Source: CAYNTG01 sp964400105
GTDB lineage: Bacteria > UBP14 > UBA6098
NCBI GenBank assembly: GCA_964400105.1
Contig: CAYNTG010000072.1
Location: forward strand, 1-12,121
Reading direction: 5' to 3'
Length of the DNA: 12,121 nt
Part shown: in pieces, positions 6,713-12,121 of the stretch
Numbering within the stretch: position 1 is the first letter of the stretch
Layout of the letters: every line of letters starts with the position of its first letter
Translations under genes and position numbers: made by a program
The notes under the pieces: generated by a model
Seen by the model: the letters and a program-made list of their open reading frames with translations, nothing else
Database searches by the model: none
What the model was told of the DNA's origin: nothing

Positions 6713-9700
6713 ATGAGATTAAAAGTTTTATATGTTTTAGTCGCGATTATGGCAATCGGGATTTCGGTTTATGCCAACGGTGACGACTGGGCGGCGCGAA
6801 AGGCCGCGATGGCTCGCGGGGGCGTCTCGGATTCAAAAGCGATAATGAGCACGCACAACGACACGATAGCCGTTCAGTTGGAAAGCTCGGACGGCCAATT
6901 CAACATCGGCAAGTTTAACGGTTCGGTAACGTTGACATACAACTACCCGGTCGCTCCATGGTCTTCGTGGACGTGCTTTGTGATCGATGGTATCCATTAC
7001 ACCGACGATTTCGCGGGCACTTCGACCCCTCCTATCGAACCATCCGGATCGGTGCCTATCGGTGGTGGCGGTGGCGCGGTTGCGTTTCCGTTCACACTTC
7101 ATCCGCACTCGGGCGATTCGAGCTATATATTGGGCGGATGGCGGCAGTCGGGACTCAACATCACCCAAATGCTTCAGCCGACATATGTTATCCACGATGA
7201 CCTCAAGGATGCCTTTATCTTCATAAAATATGAAATAGTCAATACGGATAGCACGCCGCACACGGTCGGAGTTATCCTCCAGCTCGACACGATGATAGAC
7301 GGCAACGACGCCGCCGAACTTGGCACGATATGGGGTTACAGCGGTATCGAAGAGGACTGGGCCGCCGACAGTATGCCGCCGTGGTGGTTTGCATACGAGG
7401 CCGGCCCGCCGCCGCCTTCTGGAGCGATCACGGCAATGGGCATTCTCGACGGCTTCGATGCCGTCCGGCCGGACAGATTCGCCGTCGGTGGATGGTGGAC
7501 TTTCAACAGCGTCGGAACGTGGACCTATTCGGTAAGCGGCACGCCGTATACAGACAGCGCGGTGCTCTACTGGTGGGGAATCGACACACTCGCCCCCGGC
7601 GATACGATGATCGCCGCTACGTATTATGGGATCGGTCATCCCTATATCACAGGAAGTTTTTCATATATAGTTGACGATGTCGATGTCGAAAACTGCGTTT
7701 ATACGCCGAATCCGTTCAATTTCTTCGTCATGTTCACTAACGAATCGGGGACCTCACTGGATTCTGCAGTTGTACACCTCGTGCTTCCTCCCGGTTTGTC
7801 TCCGGTTACAGGTTCGATAGATACACTGATGAGCGGTGGCGCACACCTCACAACCGGTGGAAGCGGCGTCATGAGCTGGGACATCGACATTACATCCCCT
7901 CCGGCATGGGATTCGATTCAGGTCTATGTTACATCGACGAGCACCTCGGATACCTTCTGGCCGGAAGAGGCGTATCGCCTCACGCTTCCTTTTGTGGGCG
8001 CTCCGCCACAAGGCGCACCTATCACCCCGACAGACGGTGCATGGACAACCTGCGCCGATCAGGGAATTGTGCTTCAGTTCGAATCGGAAAACGGCCTCGA
8101 CCTCCCGACGGACATGACCTTTGTCATCGATGGCGCAGTCCTCGATTTAACTTCGCCGTTGCTCACATTGGATGACGATACTTTAACCTTCATGCCGGCG
8201 ATCGATTTGACCGACGGCGCGATGGTTGACTGGGGACTGGTCGCAGCGACAGACGCCATGGGATGCTCGCTTGTCGCGCCGGTGTTCGGCACCTTCTATG
8301 TCGATCTCACGCCTCCCGTGGCGGAGAACGAATGGCCGGAGGACGCCTCCATTCTCGGCTCCTCGGATATCCCCGAAACATGGGTCGAGCTTTACGATGT
8401 TCTCCGCGAGGTCGATCCGGCGAGCATCGTCCTTAATTGCATGGGAACGGCTTATAGCATTTCCGACCCGGAACTCAGCTATGCGAACGACACGTTGACC
8501 TTCAGCCTCGAGGACGCGGGCATCGTTCTCGAAGACGGCGACTCGATCTGCTTCGAGATCGAGGAAGCGAAGGACATCGAACCGGATTATTGCATCGCGA
8601 ATGTCATGGACGAATACGAATGGTGTTTCAGCATCAATGTCATAGATCTCTGGATGCCGGACACGAACCTCTGCCCGCCCGGCGACACATTCGATATACC
8701 GATATTCTGCGAGGACCTCGCCGGATTGAGTGTCACCGAACTCGATATTACCGTCGATTTCCTCGGAAGAGTGCTCGAACCGCTCGGTATCGAGCTTGCA
8801 GGCGCGGTGGCATCCTCGTGGACGCTATCCGTCGCAACGACCGCAAACTCGATGAACATCACGGGAACCGGCCCGGAGCTTGGATCGGGCGATGTCCTGT
8901 TCTATCTGAAATTTTTCGTGCCGCCCGGAAGCTCCGAGGGAAGTTACAGCCCGCTCAATTTCTCGGATGTGATCTTCAACAGCGGCGCGCTCGCATCGAA
9001 ACCAGTCGATGGCTTTGCAACGATTTGCTTCACCACGCATATGTGGTCGAACGACATCGTTTTCTCGCTCGGCGAACAGAAACGCCGCATCCTGACGTTC
9101 GGCGTTACGGGTAGCGCCACCGACGCCTTCGATCCGGGTCTGGACATCGAATCCCTCCCGACACCGGCGACGCATCTCGAGGGTTACTTCGATCTGGACG
9201 ATCCGACTCACCCATTGATTACGGAATTGGAGCGCGATATGCGCGGCCCGGCTCCGCTTCCAATCGTATGGACCGGATTTGCGGGATACCCTTCCGTAGG
9301 TGTAGTTTCCGTCCGCTGGAACTCCGGTCATTTCCCGGAGGGTCGCGTCTATATGACATACTTCGACGGCGGAATCGAGCGCACGGTCAATATGAAGCGC
9401 GTGGATCACGTCTCATTTACCAATGAGACCGATTTCACCATCGTCTTCGACCAGCCGGAGCTTGGCCGCGCAGACCTGATCGTCTGCCCCGGATGGAATC
9501 TCGTCTCGTTCCCGTTCGTTCCGAACGAGGCCGTTACGATAAGCGACGCCATCCCGACATCGATCACCGACGGTTATTGGTATAACCCGGAGACGCACTC
9601 CTATGAGGTTGCGATGTTCCCCGAACCTAGCAAGGGATATTGGGTGTTCTGCACCGCAGGGGATACGACCGTGGTTGGAGGAATGCTCGTCGATGAAACG

Positions 9701-10606
9701 CAACTCGATATCCTCGCCGGATGGAACCTCTTCGGAATCCCGTGGAAATCCACCGGAACCATTCCACTTAGCGCTCTGACATCGACGCCCGATGTCGTCG
9801 TTCCTACGAATATATACGGCCACGATGGATGCGGAACCGGCGCCTATTTCACACCGACCGATCTCGTGGTCGGCGATGGATATTGGCTCCTATCGACCGG
9901 CATCGCACTTATGACTATCGAGGGCGATTCGACCGCCTCGAAGGCGTTGCCGATCTACGAACCGGAGTGTCTGTTTGAGATGACGATAGACGGCGATCCA
10001 TATGCCATCGGATTGGACGAGCGCGCGAGCGTTGGAATCGACCCGTTCGACCGCGCGATTCCGCCACTCGATCCAGACGGCGGGACGATGTTCGGCGGAA
10101 TTTGCAGCGAATATTTCCTCGCACGCGATATCAGACCGGGCGACGACGGTAAAACCGAGTTCGAGATCGACGCGGCGGGAAGACGCCTATCGTGGGATTC
10201 GGAAGCGATCCCCGACGGCTACGAACTCGATCTCGTCAACGGCGCGATAAATATCGACATGGCATTCTGCGGCGAGGCAATCCTCGCCGAAAACGCGAAG
10301 ATCGTCGTGCGCTGCGTCCTGCCGACACAGCCGACGCTCTATTCCGCCGTGCCGAATCCGTTCAACCCGGTTACGCAGATAAGATTCGCAATTCCAACGG
10401 CCAGCGAGGCCGAGCTTGCGATCTACGATCTCCTCGGAAAACGCATTTCGACCATCGCGAAAGGCGATTTCGAGGCCGGAATGCACACATTCGAGTGGCA
10501 CGGAATCGACGACGCGGGCATAGAGATGCCCTCCGGCGTCTATTTCTACCGCTTATCGGTCGAAACGGGCGAGAGCCTCACGAAGAGCATGGTTCTTCTC
10601 AGATAG
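6713..10606 (+). CDS. Large secreted multidomain protein with cohesin-like domain and T9SS-type sorting tail
   Basis: This is a 1297-residue exported protein with a signal peptide (about 1-21, cleavage near VYA). Residues 45-315 form a beta-rich domain of unknown function. Residues 320-425 resemble a DUF11-like surface domain. Two Ig-like domains follow (about 432-532 and 535-642). Residues 650-775 look like a cohesin: PGDTFDIPIFCEDLAGLSVTELDI, then SGDVLFYLKF and SYSPLNFSDVIFNSG. After a linker (780-915, beginning with a TFGV-containing segment) come two WNL-type repeats (CPGWNLVSFPF at 925 and AGWNLFGIPW at 1002, each followed by a GYW). The tail (1208-1297) carries SAVPNPFNPVTQI, LAIYDLLG and SGVYFYRLSV, a FlgD-like sorting domain. 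No catalytic motif is visible, so a surface structural or adhesion role is likelier than an enzyme. It is transcribed divergently from the glycosyltransferase-peptidase unit and ends at a clear terminator. Confidence 0.85.
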   Translation: MRLKVLYVLVAIMAIGISVYANGDDWAARKAAMARGGVSDSKAIMSTHNDTIAVQLESSDGQFNIGKFNGSVTLTYNYPVAPWSSWTCFVIDGIHYTDDFAGTSTPPIEPSGSVPIGGGGGAVAFPFTLHPHSGDSSYILGGWRQSGLNITQMLQPTYVIHDDLKDAFIFIKYEIVNTDSTPHTVGVILQLDTMIDGNDAAELGTIWGYSGIEEDWAADSMPPWWFAYEAGPPPPSGAITAMGILDGFDAVRPDRFAVGGWWTFNSVGTWTYSVSGTPYTDSAVLYWWGIDTLAPGDTMIAATYYGIGHPYITGSFSYIVDDVDVENCVYTPNPFNFFVMFTNESGTSLDSAVVHLVLPPGLSPVTGSIDTLMSGGAHLTTGGSGVMSWDIDITSPPAWDSIQVYVTSTSTSDTFWPEEAYRLTLPFVGAPPQGAPITPTDGAWTTCADQGIVLQFESENGLDLPTDMTFVIDGAVLDLTSPLLTLDDDTLTFMPAIDLTDGAMVDWGLVAATDAMGCSLVAPVFGTFYVDLTPPVAENEWPEDASILGSSDIPETWVELYDVLREVDPASIVLNCMGTAYSISDPELSYANDTLTFSLEDAGIVLEDGDSICFEIEEAKDIEPDYCIANVMDEYEWCFSINVIDLWMPDTNLCPPGDTFDIPIFCEDLAGLSVTELDITVDFLGRVLEPLGIELAGAVASSWTLSVATTANSMNITGTGPELGSGDVLFYLKFFVPPGSSEGSYSPLNFSDVIFNSGALASKPVDGFATICFTTHMWSNDIVFSLGEQKRRILTFGVTGSATDAFDPGLDIESLPTPATHLEGYFDLDDPTHPLITELERDMRGPAPLPIVWTGFAGYPSVGVVSVRWNSGHFPEGRVYMTYFDGGIERTVNMKRVDHVSFTNETDFTIVFDQPELGRADLIVCPGWNLVSFPFVPNEAVTISDAIPTSITDGYWYNPETHSYEVAMFPEPSKGYWVFCTAGDTTVVGGMLVDETQLDILAGWNLFGIPWKSTGTIPLSALTSTPDVVVPTNIYGHDGCGTGAYFTPTDLVVGDGYWLLSTGIALMTIEGDSTASKALPIYEPECLFEMTIDGDPYAIGLDERASVGIDPFDRAIPPLDPDGGTMFGGICSEYFLARDIRPGDDGKTEFEIDAAGRRLSWDSEAIPDGYELDLVNGAINIDMAFCGEAILAENAKIVVRCVLPTQPTLYSAVPNPFNPVTQIRFAIPTASEAELAIYDLLGKRISTIAKGDFEAGMHTFEWHGIDDAGIEMPSGVYFYRLSVETGESLTKSMVLLR

Positions 10607-10626
10607 AATCGTTCGCATATAAAAAT

Positions 10627-10656
10627 AAGGTCGGGTTTTAAAATCCGGCCTTTTTT
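10627..10656 (+). terminator. Intrinsic terminator of the large secreted protein gene
   Basis: AAGGTCGGG (10627-10635) pairs with TCCGGCCTT (10644-10652) over nine positions, including two G-T wobbles. The 8-nt TTTTAAAA loop is itself self-complementary, and a T6 run (10651-10656) follows. It lies 20 bp past the TAG. Confidence 0.85.
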
Positions 10657-10687
10657 AATTTGGGTAATAGGTAATGGGTTTTATGTT

Positions 10688-10736
10688 AAGGCCGAGGCAC
10701 GGAAAATGTTTTTTAGACACAAATCCGGCCTTTTTT
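10688..10736 (+). terminator. Second terminator-like copy with a long loop
   Basis: AAGGCCG (10688-10694) pairs perfectly with CGGCCTT (10726-10732) around a 31-nt loop, followed by T6 (10731-10736). The 3' arm is a 17-base exact repeat of the first terminator (10641-10657 against 10721-10737). It may be a duplicated backup terminator; the long loop makes it weaker. Confidence 0.45.
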
Positions 10737-10834
10737 ATGCACCACCGAAAAACAGCTTGTGAAATGGGCGATTAGATATTAAATAGAAAACAACAGTCGG
10801 ATTAATGATGCTTGAAAACTATAACGCAAATTTT

Positions 10835-10840
10835 GGAGGA
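10835..10840 (+). promoter_or_regulatory. Shine-Dalgarno of the porin gene
   Basis: GGAGGA lies 5 nt before ATG 10846 and supports that start. A TATAAC at 10820-10825 could be a -10 box, but no good -35 sits at the right distance, so the promoter is unresolved. Confidence 0.7.
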
Positions 10841-10845
10841 AGATT

Positions 10846-11832
10846 ATGAAAAGAGTCTATCTGCTTATTCTGTGTGCCTTTATCGCAAGTTCGATTTATG
10901 CTCAAAAGAACGCGAGCCTAAACTGGTTAGGATATATTCGAACCACATACGATTACAGCATTGTCGAGGACGAGGACAACTCGAACGAATTCGATCTTCT
11001 CCTTGCCACGCTTGGATTTATGGCAGATATCAACGAATATTCGCAGGTCTTTGTGTTCACCTATGCCAACTATCCCGCCAATTCCGGCTCATCATCACGC
11101 GACTATTTCGGCATCCTCGACGCCGAGATCCGCTTTAAACCGATGAAAAATCTCAAGCTCACGATGGGGCAGTTCGTTACACCGTTTGCGAGCGAAAACC
11201 TTCAATCCTCCTCGAAGATCGATTTCACAAATCGCGGTTTTGTTGTAGCTAATTCCCCGGCATATAGGGATATCGGCGCACATTTGAACTACAAAAACGA
11301 CATACTCTCGATCACCGGTGGCGTTACAAATGGCAGCGGAATGAACACCTTCGACAGAAACAACCACAAGAATATCGTCGCCCGTGCGGATGTCCGGCCA
11401 TTCGCCGGGATGCGCATTGCAGGCGGAGCCTCGATAGGCAAGGACAATGCGCCTGTGGATTCTATGGCAAACAACCAGAAATTTTATTGCGGAAATATTT
11501 CCTATACAATCGGCAATCTTTATACCACGGTCGAAGGTTCTGTTAAGGACTACCTCGACGAGACCACGAACGCGCTTTATGCCTATGCCCGCTATGATAT
11601 CCCGATAGAAATGAAGCTTCTGCACTGGGTAACACCGGGATTCCGCTACGACTTCATCGACCACCTCGATTCCGACAATCGAACGGACAGATACACATTC
11701 GGCCTTTCGCTGAACTTCGATGAGAGCAAGTGGCTCAGCATGTTTCGGATCAATTACGAACTCGTTACCAGCGAGGGTGAAAGCGACCCGGCGGACAATC
11801 TGATAGTCGAATTCCAGATGCGTTTCGACTGA
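10846..11832 (+). CDS. Outer-membrane porin, phosphate-selective porin (OprO/OprP)-like
   Basis: This 328-residue protein has a clear signal peptide (1-19, cleavage after SIYA) followed by alternating beta-strand sequence. The segment LTMGQFVTPFASENLQSSS (105-123), then NRGFVVANSPAYRDIGAHL (129-147) and GGVTNGSGMNTFDRNNHKNIVAR (158-180), matches the layout of the OprO/OprP family: a G-Q-F-x-T-P-F strand, an R-D-I-G strand, and a G-x-x-N-G-x-G turn. The C-terminus ends FQMRFD, with the aromatic residue one before the last instead of last. At 328 residues it is somewhat short for the family. Such porins are trimeric barrels passing anions or small solutes; phosphate preference is not shown. The gene follows two terminator-like hairpins, so it is probably transcribed on its own. 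Confidence 0.8.
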   Translation: MKRVYLLILCAFIASSIYAQKNASLNWLGYIRTTYDYSIVEDEDNSNEFDLLLATLGFMADINEYSQVFVFTYANYPANSGSSSRDYFGILDAEIRFKPMKNLKLTMGQFVTPFASENLQSSSKIDFTNRGFVVANSPAYRDIGAHLNYKNDILSITGGVTNGSGMNTFDRNNHKNIVARADVRPFAGMRIAGGASIGKDNAPVDSMANNQKFYCGNISYTIGNLYTTVEGSVKDYLDETTNALYAYARYDIPIEMKLLHWVTPGFRYDFIDHLDSDNRTDRYTFGLSLNFDESKWLSMFRINYELVTSEGESDPADNLIVEFQMRFD

Positions 11833-11880
11833 TTTTTCCGTAGGACGGCAAACGCCCGGGCCTCCGCGCCGTAATATTCC

Positions 11881-11909
11881 TTGTGCGAATGGGAAAGGCA
11901 TATTATATT
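11881..11909 (+). promoter_or_regulatory. Candidate promoter before the methyltransferase fragment
   Basis: TTGTGC (11881-11886), a 17-bp spacer and TATATT (11904-11909) form a plausible sigma70 promoter. The ATG follows 9 nt after the -10 box without a Shine-Dalgarno sequence, so the leader would be about 3 nt. Confidence 0.4.
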
Positions 11910-11918
11910 GAAATTAAT

Positions 11919-12044
11919 ATGAATAAACTCTTCTACGGCGACAACCTCGAAATCCTGCGCGAATACATCGCGGACGGCTCGGTCGATTTGGTCTATCTCG
12001 ATCCGCCTTTCAACTCGAAACGCGCGTATAACCAGGAGATTTAA
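11919..12044 (+). pseudogene. N-terminal fragment of a site-specific DNA methyltransferase (N6-adenine/N4-cytosine type)
   Basis: The 41 codons begin MNKLFYGDNLEILREYI and contain VDLVYLDPPFNSKRAYN. This is the usual N-terminus of adenine-specific methyltransferases of the Mod/ParB-adjacent type, with the catalytic motif IV written DPPF (28-31). Full-length relatives are several hundred residues; here the frame ends at TAA 12042 right after the conserved region. Similarity seems lost around residue 38-39 (near 12033), which points to a rearrangement or insertion junction rather than a single nonsense change. The fragment lacks the AdoMet-binding FxGxG motif and the target-recognition region, so it cannot be active alone. 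It lies 86 bp after the porin gene. The alternative, a functional short peptide, is unlikely. Confidence 0.7.
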
Positions 12045-12071
12045 ATGGATATTTATATGGAAATAGGGGTG

Positions 12072-12121
12072 CGTTGCAATAAATGGGTCTCAAGTGAGGC
12101 CTAATGAATTGCTTGCAAACG
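12072..12121. other. Long imperfect hairpin at the window end
   Basis: The right edge folds on itself. GGGTCTC (12085-12091) pairs with GAGGCCT (12096-12102) around an AAGT loop. GCAAT (12076-12080) pairs with ATTGC (12108-12112). CGTT (12072-12075) pairs with AACG (12118-12121). Small internal loops and a 5-nt bulge interrupt it. There is no T-tract. It could be the end of a hairpin-ended mobile element or a structured RNA; it may continue beyond the window. Confidence 0.4.

Noticed and set aside
10812..11138. 108-residue plus-strand frame starting at TTG 10812
   Set aside because: It overlaps the porin start in another frame; the porin has a good SD, a signal peptide and family motifs.
12045..12104. 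19-codon frame directly after the methyltransferase fragment
   Set aside because: Too short, no ribosome-binding site, and it runs into the hairpin; no similarity recognised.
12072..12121. Integron attC site
   Set aside because: The hairpin ends run CGTT...AACG, the opposite orientation to the attC R'' (ending AAC) and R' (starting GTT) boxes, and no integrase or cassette is seen.

Overview
The window looks like chromosomal DNA from an uncultured Gram-negative bacterium of the FCB type (Fibrobacteres-Chlorobi-Bacteroidetes and related candidate phyla). Three things suggest this. Two very large secreted proteins both end in a FlgD-like/type IX secretion (T9SS-like) C-terminal sorting domain with the 'YPNPFN/VPNPFNP ... 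SGVYxxR ... K' signature. One of them is a gingipain-type C25 peptidase. An outer-membrane porin of the phosphate-selective type is also present. The phylum cannot be fixed from this sequence alone.

Layout. Positions 1-309 hold a degenerate 21-bp tandem array (about 12 units). Next, on the minus strand, is a small XRE-type helix-turn-helix gene (666-307) broken by one in-frame TAA. Its reading frame runs in register into the array, where every unit translates as a charged heptad. Upstream of it, also on the minus strand, is a two-gene unit transcribed from about 6420 down to 748: a GT-B glycosyltransferase and a 1525-residue secreted C25 peptidase with Ig/CARDB-like, FnIII and beta-propeller (FG-GAP) domains. 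The two genes overlap by ATGA. A 293-bp divergent intergenic region follows, with a candidate promoter for each direction. On the plus strand come a 1297-residue secreted multidomain protein (Ig-like, cohesin-like and WNL repeats, sorting domain), a terminator, a 328-residue outer-membrane porin, and finally a 41-codon N-terminal fragment of a DNA methyltransferase that stops shortly after its DPPF motif. The window ends on a long imperfect hairpin.

How the parts fit. The main theme is the cell surface: a secreted protease, a large secreted adhesion or scaffold-like protein, a porin, and a glycosyltransferase translationally coupled to the protease. No T9SS machinery gene is present, so export of the two large proteins would depend on genes elsewhere. 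The two ends look like decaying or accessory DNA: a broken regulator plus minisatellite on the left, and a truncated methyltransferase plus hairpin on the right. No tRNA, rRNA, CRISPR array or intact transposase is visible. I found no clear-cut new system. The most unusual feature is the heptad-encoding 21-bp array in frame with the broken HTH gene.
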